Source: Clostridiales bacterium
GTDB lineage: Bacteria; Bacillota; Clostridia; Oscillospirales; CAG-272
NCBI GenBank assembly: GCA_004554105.1
Contig: SFNW01000044.1
Location: 1-13,275 of the forward strand
Length of the DNA stretch: 13,275 bases
Direction of reading: 5' to 3'
Shown here: in pieces, positions 5,684-13,275 of the stretch
How the letters are laid out: the number at the start of each line of letters is the position of its first letter
Position numbering within the stretch: the first letter of the stretch is position 1
Made by a program: the position numbers and the translations under genes
Notes under the pieces: generated by a model
Seen by the model: only the letters and a program-made list of their open reading frames with translations
What the model was told of the DNA's origin: nothing
Database searches by the model: none

Positions 5684-6760
5684 TTATTTGTTATTAAATG
5701 AATTATAAATCAGATATTTGCCGTCGACGAGCCTGAAATAGAAGGTCATATCCACATAGTCGTTGTAGTCCTTCAGCCCGCGGTACTTGAGAACGTGCGT
5801 GAGCTTGACACGGCAGGAGAAAACCTCGTCGCTGTAGGCATAGAATTCGGACGCCTCGACGTCCTTGAATTCATAGCTGTTGTGGTCGATGACCCACATG
5901 GTCTGCGAGGTGCGCAGATTGCCGTACAGCTCGGACGAAGGGTCGAAGTATTTTTTGATTTGCGCAAACGAGGCGTCGTTCTGCATATAGGTCGCATAAG
6001 CCTTTGCCGCCTCGATGGCGTAGTCGGCATATTCCGCCGCCAGCGCGTCGTCGTAGAGAATATCCGCAACATAGACGTCCTTGTCCACGTCATAACGCAC
6101 CGCGCTTTCTCGCCCGTCCGCGTCCCGCACCGTAAAGGTCGGCGCGGCGCACAGACGGTCAAAGGTATAGGTTGTATACACGATGCCGCTGACGCCCTCG
6201 GGCATAAAGTCCTGCGAGGCGGTCGGCACATCGTCGCCGAGCGCGTATTTCGCATCCGCGGGTGCGCCGTTGACGGTCAGAAGATAGTTTTTCGGAAGCT
6301 GTACGGAATAGCTGCCGAGCAGTTTCGGGTTTAAACTGACCGAATCGAGCGCATACAGCTCGATGCCGTGCTTTGTCGTCTCGCCGCTTTTCTTCAATTC
6401 CAGCGTTGCAAACTTTTTGCCGTCGCACTTGACGGCGTAAAGGACGGTATCATCAAGCCCGCTCGAAAGGCTTTGCAGAGAAAACTCTTTTCCGTCCGTG
6501 AGCGAAGAGAGATACGCCGCCGCGTTTTCTTTCGTCTCGTATTCCGAAAACGAATCGGCAAAGAAATCGGCAAGCGCTTCGCCGTCCCCTGCACGCAATT
6601 TGGTCTCAAGCAGTTCTTCGGCGACATACTTATATTGCGCCCCCTCGTATTCCGCAAGCAGGTCGCGCAATCTGCCCTTTCCGATTTCGGTTGCAATCAG
6701 CACGAGGGCGATAAAGACAAGCAGAACGATATAAAAAGGTGAAATTTTAATCTTCTTCAT
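5684..6760 (-). CDS. Unrecognised membrane-anchored protein with NTF2-like C-terminal pattern
   Basis: I do not recognise this 358-residue protein. It has one N-terminal membrane helix (about 8-26) after a basic MKKIKIS start, so the rest should lie outside the membrane. An acidic helical segment (about 30-90) is followed by a strand-rich middle (about 95-235) containing a short domain with LPKNYLLTVNGAPAD. The C-terminal region (about 243-358) starts with a helix and DPSSELYGNL and ends in alternating strands (VFSCRVKLTHVL, VDMTFYFRLVDGKYLIYNSF). That pattern resembles the NTF2-like/SnoaL fold, but this is inference from pattern only. I prefer the ATG at 6760, which has GAGGGG 6 nt upstream and overlaps the preceding stop as TGATG. 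A GTG at 6763 is also possible. It is the last gene of the operon and follows the glycosidase-like gene. Confidence 0.8.
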   Translation of the reverse strand: MKKIKISPFYIVLLVFIALVLIATEIGKGRLRDLLAEYEGAQYKYVAEELLETKLRAGDGEALADFFADSFSEYETKENAAAYLSSLTDGKEFSLQSLSSGLDDTVLYAVKCDGKKFATLELKKSGETTKHGIELYALDSVSLNPKLLGSYSVQLPKNYLLTVNGAPADAKYALGDDVPTASQDFMPEGVSGIVYTTYTFDRLCAAPTFTVRDADGRESAVRYDVDKDVYVADILYDDALAAEYADYAIEAAKAYATYMQNDASFAQIKKYFDPSSELYGNLRTSQTMWVIDHNSYEFKDVEASEFYAYSDEVFSCRVKLTHVLKYRGLKDYNDYVDMTFYFRLVDGKYLIYNSFNNK

Positions 6761-8079
6761 CACTTTCCCCTCGCTACCAAGAAAAACGTCGGAATCCTGC
6801 GCGGCGTGGTAAACGCCTTGTACTTGTTGACAAGTCCCTGCTTCTGATACTGGTCGAGCTGCTCGACGTCAAAGTCGTATTTGTCGTAATAATTTTCGTA
6901 ATACATCATTGCGGAAGAGCCGCCGTCCAGCATGCCGGCAGTGATTGCGCCGTAGTCGACCATAATGTCAATCACGTCGTTGTGCGTCGCGCCGAGACTC
7001 GATGCGCTTCTGCCGTCGGTGACGAGCAAAATGACCGTGCCGTCGGCACGCTGCCCGATCGCGGTGCGCTGCGCGGTGCCGGTATTCTTGTCCGCGTAGT
7101 ACATCGTCACGTCGTCGCCGTCATGCGTAATCAGCACGTTGCCGGTCTGGAAGCAGACGCCATCGCGGATACCGAGTTCCTCCGCCTGCTTGACGCTCAT
7201 GCCCTCCGAAACGACCAATTTGTTTTCATTGTCAAAACCGATAAAGGTGCGATTTGTGCGCCCGTCGTTCCAGACATTCTCGCCCTCGGAATAGGTCGTA
7301 CCGATGGGGTTATCGCCTGTGCCGACGCCGCCCGCATCGTAAAACTCACCGCCGTTGATTGCGGCGACCGCGTCGTATCGCGCGGCAACGTCAAAAATAC
7401 GCGCGCCCTGCTTGCCGCTCTTAAAGTCGCTCGACGTGCCGACAAAAACACGGGACGGGTCTTTGACAAGCAGAACGTATGCCTTGTATGTACTGCCGTT
7501 GACCGTTTCAAACAGCATGCCGTCGATTGCTTTTTCCCAAATGTCAGCCTGTGTGTTATCGTCACCGGCGGGCGTGCCGTAGTCCTCAATCGAAACCGTA
7601 TCGGTATTGACCTTCTTGCTGTTTTCAACAATCTCGTTTACCGTTTCGGCACTGAGAAACAAGCCCGGCACCCACTTGGTGGCACTCGCCTGCATGGCGG
7701 AAAGCACAAGCAGATCGCGCAGAGTTTCGCTCGGTCCGTGCGCGACGGTCGCCACGGCGGAAAAGAGCATATAGAGTGCCGAAAGCAGCAAGACGAGCAG
7801 ACAGAGCAAAATGCGGCGAACAATGCGTCCCGCGCCGCCGCGCTTTTTCTTTTCGCGGCGCGGACGGCGTTTTTCTTCCCTCGGCATCGGTTCTGCCGAC
7901 TTGGCGGGAGTTTCCGGTATTTGACCGTGCTGCGTCACCGCGTCCTGCACGGCAACGGTCGGCGTTTGCACAGACTGCGGCTGCGCTGTCGATGCTTCGT
8001 TCGGGTGGGAAAGTGCGCGAACGGGACGCGGGCGGCGCGGCGCACTGCCCCGTGTTTGGTTGAAGCGATTGTCTTCCAT
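6760..8079 (-). CDS. Membrane-anchored phosphodiester glycosidase-family (NAGPA domain) protein
   Basis: The 439-residue protein has a proline-rich, very basic cytoplasmic region (1-85), one membrane helix (about 88-112) and an outward-facing NAGPA-type domain (about 195-437). Domain landmarks are AAINGGEFYD (239-248), RTAIGQRADGTVILLVTDGR (338-357) and MLDGGSSAMMYY (383-394), including the LDGGSS signature. The family is named for the mammalian enzyme that removes GlcNAc from phosphodiester-linked sugars. Bacterial members are linked to exopolysaccharide and wall-polymer metabolism, so a role in trimming or handling sugar-phosphate diesters at the cell surface is likely. The ATG at 8079 has AAGGA 6 nt upstream and follows the GT2-GtrA gene by 15 bp. 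The substrate cannot be told from sequence. Confidence 0.85.
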   Translation of the reverse strand: MEDNRFNQTRGSAPRRPRPVRALSHPNEASTAQPQSVQTPTVAVQDAVTQHGQIPETPAKSAEPMPREEKRRPRREKKKRGGAGRIVRRILLCLLVLLLSALYMLFSAVATVAHGPSETLRDLLVLSAMQASATKWVPGLFLSAETVNEIVENSKKVNTDTVSIEDYGTPAGDDNTQADIWEKAIDGMLFETVNGSTYKAYVLLVKDPSRVFVGTSSDFKSGKQGARIFDVAARYDAVAAINGGEFYDAGGVGTGDNPIGTTYSEGENVWNDGRTNRTFIGFDNENKLVVSEGMSVKQAEELGIRDGVCFQTGNVLITHDGDDVTMYYADKNTGTAQRTAIGQRADGTVILLVTDGRSASSLGATHNDVIDIMVDYGAITAGMLDGGSSAMMYYENYYDKYDFDVEQLDQYQKQGLVNKYKAFTTPRRIPTFFLVARGK

Positions 8080-8094
8080 GAAAGTTCCTTTATA

Positions 8095-9201
8095 TTATCC
8101 GTTATTTTTTTTGAATACCCAATTCTGCTGAAGGCGAAAACTGATGATAAAGAGCGCGAGGTCGACCACGACGCCGAGCAGCGTGATAAAGAACGTGCCG
8201 CCGACGTGGAACAGCAGCTTTGCAAGCGCGGTTGCACCCGCCGAAAGCAGCATGATACACCCCGCAAGGACAAAGTAACGCAGCATCGTTCGCCCAACCG
8301 CCGCTGCGGAGGCAAAAACCTTTTTGCGGTTAAGCGTGTAGTTGAACAGCGCGGAAATGATGCGCGCGCACGCCTTGCAGAGCGCGGTCGCCGCCGCCGC
8401 ACGCGCATTGTCGATGCCGAAATCCACCGAAAATGCCTTTTCGGCAAGCATAAGCAGAAGCCCAAACAGCAAAACATCGACAAGAAACGACGAAAGCGAT
8501 GTCAAAATGAACAGAAGAAAGCGCGAATAGACGCGCATCGAGTCCCGAAACGGGCGAAAATGCGAGGTGCGGTTTTCCTCAATGTACACCGTGTCGATTT
8601 TGACCTCGCAGTACGGAATGCCGTGCGCCTTCATTTCGTGCAGCATATTTGTTTCATATTCAAAGCGGTCGCCCGGAATCGTCAGCATCAGCGGAAGCTG
8701 CTTTATCGGGAAAGCGCGAAGCCCTGTCTGCGTGTCGGACAGCTTCAGTCCGCAGAAAATGCGAAAGACCGCCGAGGTGATGCGATTGCCCATACGGCTT
8801 CGACGCGGCACCTGCGGCAGCGAAAAATCGCGGCAGCCGAACACGATACGGTCGCCCGCTCGAAGCATTTCCTCCGCGCAGCGGCGCACATCTTTTGCGG
8901 TATGCTGCCCGTCTCCGTCCGCCGTGACAACGCCGAGCGAATCGGGGCGGTTGCCAAGTACATAACGAAAGGCGGTTTTCAGCGCCGCGCCCTTGCCGCG
9001 GTTGACCTCGTGCGTCAGCACGGTGATGTGTTCGCCCACGGGCGGGAAGAATTTCAGGCAGTCTTCCCTGCTTCCGTCATTGACAATCACGATGTCGGTA
9101 AACCCGACCGAAAGCAGCGCATCGACCGTTTTTTGCAGCTTCTCGTCCGGGTTGAGCGAGGGCAGCACGACGGTCACGCGGTCTGCAAAGCTTTGTTCCA
9201 T
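8095..9201 (-). CDS. Fused glycosyltransferase family 2 / GtrA membrane protein
   Basis: The first part of this 368-residue protein (about 1-225) is a GT-A glycosyltransferase of the polyprenyl-phosphate sugar transferase type. It shows VVLPSLNPDEKLQ, IVNDGS (39-44), NRGKGAALKTAF, the metal-binding DGDGQH (95-100), DTQTGLRAF (156-164) and EYETNML. The second part (about 227-365) is a GtrA domain with four hydrophobic segments and the characteristic FNYTLNRKKVF (286-296) and final LQQNWVFK. Such proteins are thought to load a sugar on a lipid carrier and help move it across the membrane. I chose the ATG at 9201 because AAGGAG lies 5 nt upstream, overlapping the end of radA. The longer open frame reads back into radA. 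It sits 2 bp after radA. Confidence 0.9.
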   Translation of the reverse strand: MEQSFADRVTVVLPSLNPDEKLQKTVDALLSVGFTDIVIVNDGSREDCLKFFPPVGEHITVLTHEVNRGKGAALKTAFRYVLGNRPDSLGVVTADGDGQHTAKDVRRCAEEMLRAGDRIVFGCRDFSLPQVPRRSRMGNRITSAVFRIFCGLKLSDTQTGLRAFPIKQLPLMLTIPGDRFEYETNMLHEMKAHGIPYCEVKIDTVYIEENRTSHFRPFRDSMRVYSRFLLFILTSLSSFLVDVLLFGLLLMLAEKAFSVDFGIDNARAAAATALCKACARIISALFNYTLNRKKVFASAAAVGRTMLRYFVLAGCIMLLSAGATALAKLLFHVGGTFFITLLGVVVDLALFIISFRLQQNWVFKKNNG

Positions 9202-9203
9202 AG

Positions 9204-10583
9204 TTACTCCTTGTTCTGCCGATTCAGCAGCTTCAGCGTATCGTATAGCGTGGAGACGCCGCAAAGTTCGGCATCTGTTTTTACCGTGAGTTTCTTTTCG
9301 TTTTTCTTCGGGCAAAGAATCTGCTTAAAGCCGAGGCGTGCCGCCTCCTTAACGCGGTAGTCGAAATGCGACACCGCGCGGCACTCTCCTGCAAGCCCGA
9401 TTTCACCGAAAGCAATCAGTTCATCGGGCAGAATGCGGTCGGTGATGCCCGAAATCAGCGCAAGCGCGATGCCGAGGTCGGCGGACGGCTCGTCGAGCCG
9501 CAGACCGCCCGTAACATTGAGATAGACGTCGTTTTGATAGAATTTCAGCCCCAGCCGTTTTTCCAAAACGGCGATAATCAGGCACATACGATTGTAGTCG
9601 ATGCCGTTTGCGGTGCGGCGCGGCACGGCGAACGCGGTTTGCGTGACCAAAGCCTGCACCTCGGCGATGAGCGGGCGCGTCCCCTCCATCACGCAGACGG
9701 CACACGCACCCGAAACGCCGCGCGGACGGTCTGACATCAGCGTTTCAGACGGGTTGTCGACCTGCATAAGCCCCGCGTCGGTCATTTCAAATACACCGAT
9801 TTCGTTGGTTGAGCCGAAGCGGTTTTTGACCGCGCGGATAATGCGGTAGGACTGCCGCCGCTCGCCCTCAAAGCAGAAGACGGCGTCCACCATGTGCTCG
9901 AGCATCTTCGGACCCGAAATGCCGCCTTCCTTGTTGACGTGCCCGACCAAAATGACCGAAAGTCCCTCGTTTTTCGCCTTGGTGATACAGGCGAGCGCGC
10001 ATTCTCTGACCTGCGTGATACTGCCAGGCGCGCTTGTAAAGCGGTCGGTGTAGACCGTCTGAATCGAGTCGATAATCAGTACATCGGGCCTTAACTCGCC
10101 GCAGCGGGCGAGAATCGCGTCCATATTCGTCTCGGTCAGGAGATAGAGCTTGTCCGAATGCACGCCGAGCCGCCCCGCGCGGAGCTTGAGCTGCCCGCAG
10201 GATTCCTCGCCCGAAACATACAGCACTTTTTTGCTCTGCCCAAGGACGTTGCAAATCTGCATGAGCAGCGTCGACTTACCGATGCCCGGCTCGCCGCTGA
10301 GCAGAATGACCGAGCCGTAGACAAGCCCGCCGCCGAGCACGCGGTCAAGCTCACGGTAGCCGGTCTCAAAGCGCATATAGTCCGGCATATCGTATTCGTC
10401 GAGCAACACGGGCTTGTTTGCGCCGCCGAGTGCCGCAGACGAAGCAGCCTTTGCGGGCGTCTCCGGCTCAAGCAGCGTTTCCTCCATCGTGTTCCACGCG
10501 CCGCAGGAGGGACAGCGCCCCATCCATTTGACCGACCTGTATTCACATTCCGAGCAGACAAATGCAGTCTTCGGTGCTTTCAT
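9204..10583 (-). CDS. radA: DNA repair protein RadA
   Basis: RadA (Sms) is a RecA-like ATPase and helicase that promotes branch migration in homologous recombination. The 459-residue protein is full length. It has an N-terminal C4 zinc finger (Cys10, Cys13, Cys24, Cys27), a Walker A motif GEPGIGKST (97-105), a Walker B region VLIIDSIQT (168-176), the RadA-specific KNRFG motif (253-257) and a C-terminal Lon-protease-like domain (about 285-455) with TGGLRLDEPSADLGIALAL. The ATG at 10583 has GAGGA 9 nt upstream and is 27 bp after the pcrA stop, so the two are probably co-transcribed. No oddities. Confidence 0.97.
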   Translation of the reverse strand: MKAPKTAFVCSECEYRSVKWMGRCPSCGAWNTMEETLLEPETPAKAASSAALGGANKPVLLDEYDMPDYMRFETGYRELDRVLGGGLVYGSVILLSGEPGIGKSTLLMQICNVLGQSKKVLYVSGEESCGQLKLRAGRLGVHSDKLYLLTETNMDAILARCGELRPDVLIIDSIQTVYTDRFTSAPGSITQVRECALACITKAKNEGLSVILVGHVNKEGGISGPKMLEHMVDAVFCFEGERRQSYRIIRAVKNRFGSTNEIGVFEMTDAGLMQVDNPSETLMSDRPRGVSGACAVCVMEGTRPLIAEVQALVTQTAFAVPRRTANGIDYNRMCLIIAVLEKRLGLKFYQNDVYLNVTGGLRLDEPSADLGIALALISGITDRILPDELIAFGEIGLAGECRAVSHFDYRVKEAARLGFKQILCPKKNEKKLTVKTDAELCGVSTLYDTLKLLNRQNKE

Positions 10584-10610
10584 ACTTTTCTGTCCTCTAT
10601 GTAGATTGTT

Positions 10611-13034
10611 TTATATCTTCGTCAGTTTTGCGAAAGTCGCCATCAGCTTCTTTGTGCCGACCGTGTCAAATGCGACCTCGTACAGCGTGTCCGCGCCCAT
10701 TTTATTCGCCGAGAGGATCAGCCCCTCGCCAAACATGGGGTGACGCACACGGTCGCCTGCGGAAAGCACGGCAAGCGGCGCGGGCGCGCTTTTCGGAATC
10801 CCGCCGTATTTTGTGGCGTAAGAATCGGTCTTGTAAGTCGGTCTTGCCGCCGTGCGCGGCGAGGTCGGCGCGGACGACGTACCGTAGCGACGCTCTCCCG
10901 CCGTTACGCGCAGTTCCTCGGGAATTTCCTTGATAAACGGCGACTCGGGATTGTATTGCGTCTTGCCGTAGGTGATGCGCTCACGAGCACGGAAGAGGTA
11001 CAGCTCCTCCTTCGCCCGCGTAATGGCGACGTAGGCAAGGCGGCGTTCTTCTTCCATCTCGGTCGCATCCATAATCGACTGCATTCCCGGGAAAATGCCT
11101 TCCTCCATGCCGGGGACAAAGACAACCGGAAACTCAAGCCCCTTGGCGGAGTGCATCGTCATCATGACCACCGCGTCCGCCTCGGCGTCGTACTTGTCGA
11201 CGTCGGCGACGAGCGAGATTTCCTCAAGGAAGCCGACCAAGGTCGCCTCCTCGGCACGCGACTCGTAGTCGGCGGCAACCGAAACCAGTTCCTCGACGTT
11301 GTTCAGCCTGTCCTCCGCCTCGGCGCCCTCGTCGACCAGCATCTGCTTGTAGCCGGTGGCGAGCAGGACGCGCTCGACAAATTTGCTCAGTTCAAGCGTT
11401 TCGGACAGCGCAGTCAGTTCTTCAATCATGTCGCAGAAAGCGGTGAGTTTTGCTGCCGCCTTCGCAAGTGCGGTATATTTTCCCGCGTTCCGCATAACGG
11501 CGTAGGCGGAGCAGCCCTTTTCCCGCGCAATTTCCGCGACCGCTTCGAGCGTGGCAGAGCCGATTTTCCGCTTCGGCTCGTTGACGATGCGGAGCAGACG
11601 CTGGTCGTCGTCGTGGTTGGAAATCAGAAACAGATAGGCAAGCACGTCCCGAATTTCCTTGCGGTCGTAGAAGCGCACGCCGCCGAGCACGCGGTACGGC
11701 AGACCGCTCTTGGCAAACGCCGCTTCGAGCGTCTGCGACTGCGCGTTCATGCGGTAGAGGATCGCGAAATCGCTGTAGCGCCGACCCGCTTTTGCAAGCT
11801 CCATGACCTTGTTGACGATCATGCGCGCCTCGTCGTTTTGGTTGTTGGCGACGGTGACCGTAATCTTGCTGCCGACCGCGCCCGCCGTCCAGAGCGTTTT
11901 GCCCTTTCTGCCGAAATTGTGACTGATGACGGCGTTTGCCGCGTCGAGAATGTTTTTCGTCGAGCGGTAGTTCTGTTCGAGCTTGATGACCTTGGCGTCG
12001 GGATAGGTGTGGTCGAAATTGAGAATGTTCTCGATCGTCGCGCCGCGGAACTTATAGATGCTTTGGTCATCGTCGCCGACGACCATAATGTTGCGGTGGA
12101 AGCCCGCAATCAGCTCGGTCAGGCGGAACTGCGCGAAGTTTGTGTCCTGATACTCGTCGACGCAGACATATTTGAACTTCCGCTGATAGTATTCGAGAAT
12201 GTCGGGATTCTCCTCAAACAGGCGCACCGTCAGCAGAATAATGTCGTCAAAATCGAGCGCGTTCGCGCGGAACAGCTCCTCCTGATAGCTTTTGTAAACC
12301 TTCGCCGCAACCGACCAAAGATAGTCGGCGACGTTCTCTTTCAGCATCTCCTCGGGCGTCATGAGACGGTCTTTCGCTCTGCCGATGAGGTTTAACAGCG
12401 TTTTCGGCGGGAACTTCTTGTCGTCGAGGTTCATATCCTTCATACAGCGGATAATCAGCTTCTTTTGATCGTCGGTATCGTAAATCGAGAAGCCGGGCTT
12501 GTAGCCGAGCAGCCCGATATGACTGCGCAGAATCCGCATACAAACCGAGTGAAACGTCCCCGCCCAAACGGCTTCTGCCGCCGTGGGGTCGTCCAGTGCG
12601 GCAGAAAGGCGCTCTTTGATTTCGCGCGCCGCCTTATTGGTAAAGGTGATGGCAAGCACCGCCCACGGCGGGCAAACCTCCTCGGAAAAGCGGGTGAGAA
12701 ATTCCCCGAGCGCTTCTCTGTCGGCGTCCTCGGCGGCGCGGCACTCGTCGGCAAAACTATCGGGCACCTCGCGCGGCGCGGTCGTGCTTTCACAGGCAAG
12801 TCCGTATTTCAGAATATGTACGATGCGCTGCACCAGCACGGTGGTTTTTCCGCTGCCCGCGCCCGCTAAAACGAGCAGCGGACCTTTTACGGTGCAGACC
12901 GCCTCACGCTGTCTGTCGTTCAGCTTGCCGTAATATATGTCAAAGAGTTTTTTCTTGATTGCGTTATACTGTTCGGGCTGCAAAGTCAATGTTTTTGTCC
13001 CGGTCTTGCGACCGTCCTTTCGGTAAATCTTCAT
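10611..13034 (-). CDS. pcrA: ATP-dependent DNA helicase PcrA/UvrD
   Basis: PcrA is a superfamily 1A 3'-5' helicase for nucleotide excision repair, clearing of blocked replication and removal of RecA filaments. The 807-residue protein shows LAGAGSGKTT (Walker A, 56-65), AITFTNKAAREI (128-139), CVDEYQDTN (291-299), DDDQSIYKFRGA (321-332), LEQNYRST (352-359), TMHSAKGLEFPVVFVPG and YVAITRAKEELYL. It ends with a PcrA-type Tudor-like tail (DRVRHPMFGEGLILSANK...VAFD). It has an N-terminal extension of about 37 residues before LNDRQREAV and an acidic insert (about 79-120) between motifs I and Ia. Both are features I associate with clostridial PcrA. The ATG at 13034 lies only about 9 nt after the -10 box and has no Shine-Dalgarno site, implying a leaderless message. 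It heads a probable operon with radA and three envelope genes. Confidence 0.96.
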   Translation of the reverse strand: MKIYRKDGRKTGTKTLTLQPEQYNAIKKKLFDIYYGKLNDRQREAVCTVKGPLLVLAGAGSGKTTVLVQRIVHILKYGLACESTTAPREVPDSFADECRAAEDADREALGEFLTRFSEEVCPPWAVLAITFTNKAAREIKERLSAALDDPTAAEAVWAGTFHSVCMRILRSHIGLLGYKPGFSIYDTDDQKKLIIRCMKDMNLDDKKFPPKTLLNLIGRAKDRLMTPEEMLKENVADYLWSVAAKVYKSYQEELFRANALDFDDIILLTVRLFEENPDILEYYQRKFKYVCVDEYQDTNFAQFRLTELIAGFHRNIMVVGDDDQSIYKFRGATIENILNFDHTYPDAKVIKLEQNYRSTKNILDAANAVISHNFGRKGKTLWTAGAVGSKITVTVANNQNDEARMIVNKVMELAKAGRRYSDFAILYRMNAQSQTLEAAFAKSGLPYRVLGGVRFYDRKEIRDVLAYLFLISNHDDDQRLLRIVNEPKRKIGSATLEAVAEIAREKGCSAYAVMRNAGKYTALAKAAAKLTAFCDMIEELTALSETLELSKFVERVLLATGYKQMLVDEGAEAEDRLNNVEELVSVAADYESRAEEATLVGFLEEISLVADVDKYDAEADAVVMMTMHSAKGLEFPVVFVPGMEEGIFPGMQSIMDATEMEEERRLAYVAITRAKEELYLFRARERITYGKTQYNPESPFIKEIPEELRVTAGERRYGTSSAPTSPRTAARPTYKTDSYATKYGGIPKSAPAPLAVLSAGDRVRHPMFGEGLILSANKMGADTLYEVAFDTVGTKKLMATFAKLTKI

Positions 13035-13042
13035 ATAGATTT

Positions 13043-13071
13043 ATTATACTATAGTTCGACAGATTTGGCAA
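13043..13071 (-). promoter_or_regulatory. Sigma-A promoter of the pcrA operon
   Basis: On the minus strand, TTGCCA (13071-13066) and a perfect -10 TATAAT (13048-13043) are separated by 17 bp. Transcription should start at an A at 13036 or 13034, and 13034 is the A of the pcrA ATG. The upstream leader is therefore 0-2 nt. The -35 box directly abuts the terminator T-run of the preceding gene. Confidence 0.8.
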
Positions 13072-13102
13072 TAAAAAAGTGGCAGAGAGTTGCCTCTCTG
13101 CC
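13070..13102 (-). terminator. Intrinsic terminator of the Asn/Gln-rich gene
   Basis: A perfect 9-bp stem (GGCAGAGAG, 13081-13089, with CTCTCTGCC, 13094-13102) has a 4-nt loop and is followed on the minus strand by AC and six T residues (13078-13073). It lies about 20 bp after the stop of the small gene and insulates it from the pcrA promoter. Confidence 0.9.
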
Positions 13103-13122
13103 GAGAAATTTTTTCCGGGGTC

Positions 13123-13269
13123 TTAGAACTCTTCGCGGTTCTGCTTCTTCTGCTGGTTCTGCTGATTCTGCTGGTTCTGCTGATTCTGCTGGTTCTGATT
13201 CTGCTGATTCTGGTTCTGCTGGTTGCGATTCTGATTCTGGTTCTGCTGATTCTGATTCTGGTTGTTCAT
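13123..13269 (-). CDS. Small Asn/Gln-repeat protein, function unknown
   Basis: This 48-residue protein starts MNNQNQNQQNQNQNRNQQNQ, continues with Gln-Asn-Gln units and ends KKQNREEF. About 83% of residues are Asn or Gln. Gln is always CAG while Asn alternates AAC and AAT. A strong terminator follows, which supports a real gene. Its length and composition recall the Gln/Asn-rich gamma-type small acid-soluble spore proteins and other low-complexity spore proteins of Firmicutes, but it lacks any diagnostic gamma-SASP motif I could recognise, so the role is open. Only 6 bp lie upstream inside the window, so the ribosome-binding site and promoter cannot be assessed, and a longer N-terminus cannot be excluded. 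Confidence 0.7.
   Translation of the reverse strand: MNNQNQNQQNQNQNRNQQNQNQQNQNQQNQQNQQNQQNQQKKQNREEF
13135..13266 (-). repeat. Short tandem repeats of CAG-AAY-CAG units
   Basis: The coding part of the small gene consists of imperfect tandem CAG/AAC/AAT triplets, with the nine-base unit CAG-CAG-AAY repeated regularly toward the C-terminus (about 13146-13200) and a six-base CAG-AAT alternation toward the N-terminus. Only one triplet (CGC, Arg15) interrupts the array before the Lys-Lys tail. Such an array can expand or shrink by replication slippage in triplet steps. Confidence 0.75.
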
Positions 13270-13275
13270 GACTCT

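Noticed and set aside
9202..9315. A 38-residue N-terminal extension of the GT2-GtrA protein
   Set aside because: It would overlap the end of radA and has no family similarity. The ATG at 9201 has a strong AAGGAG site and starts right before the GT2 fold.
6982..9360. A 792-residue open frame on the plus strand opposite the envelope genes
   Set aside because: It is the antisense shadow of three clearly recognised minus-strand genes. It is rich in Arg, His and Ala without any domain, typical of reverse reading of GC-rich coding DNA.
10740..12395. A 551-residue plus-strand open frame within pcrA
   Set aside because: It lies wholly antisense to pcrA, whose helicase motifs are intact, and has no recognisable domain or ribosome-binding site of note.
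13123..13269. The repeat array as a possible CRISPR or minisatellite
   Set aside because: Units are triplet-based with no spacers, and an open frame with start, stop and terminator explains them as coding sequence.
13065..13271. A plus-strand open frame of Ser-Ala-Gly-Asp repeats
   Set aside because: It is the complement of the Asn/Gln repeat gene and reads through the terminator hairpin. The minus-strand frame has a proper start, stop and terminator.

Overview
The window looks like a chromosomal stretch from a spore-forming Gram-positive bacterium of the Firmicutes, most likely class Clostridia and possibly Oscillospirales/Ruminococcaceae. The evidence is a spoIIIA sporulation cluster, a PdaA-type cortex deacetylase, a PcrA helicase with a clostridial-style N-terminus, a DUF1540 protein, Shine-Dalgarno sites of the GGAGG type and consensus sigma-A promoters. 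GC content appears to be in the mid-to-upper fifties. I saw no rRNA, tRNA, CRISPR array, transposase or phage gene. The taxonomic placement is inference.

Layout. (1) Positions 1-1490, plus strand: a ROK/NagC-type repressor with a perfect-consensus promoter and a near-perfect 19-bp palindrome upstream, then an intrinsic terminator, then a tiny cysteine-rich DUF1540 gene. (2) Positions 1540-4671, minus strand: spoIIIAC-AD-AE-AF-AG-AH, tightly coupled by 4-nt overlaps at three of the five junctions and preceded by a plausible sigma-E promoter. The usual first two genes, spoIIIAA (ATPase) and spoIIIAB, are not here. (3) Positions 4784-5560, minus strand: pdaA with its own terminator. (4) Positions 5684-13034, minus strand: an apparent five-gene operon of pcrA, radA, a GT2-GtrA fusion glycosyltransferase, a membrane-anchored phosphodiester glycosidase-like protein and an unrecognised membrane-anchored protein. 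A consensus promoter drives it and lies so close to the pcrA ATG that the mRNA should be leaderless. (5) Positions 13123-13269, minus strand: a 48-residue protein made almost entirely of Asn and Gln, with its own strong terminator.

How the genes work together. The SpoIIIA proteins build the mother-cell half of the channel to the forespore (SpoIIIAH pairs with forespore SpoIIQ), and PdaA later makes muramic-delta-lactam in the spore cortex. PcrA and RadA are DNA repair and recombination enzymes. They are co-transcribed with three envelope-facing proteins that may form a small surface-glycan module.

Most of the window is well-known housekeeping and sporulation biology. I did not find a convincing wholly new system. 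The best leads are the spoIIIA cluster without AA/AB and with a compact SpoIIIAG, the envelope-glycan trio joined to pcrA-radA, the leaderless pcrA start, and the ROK regulator with its candidate operator.
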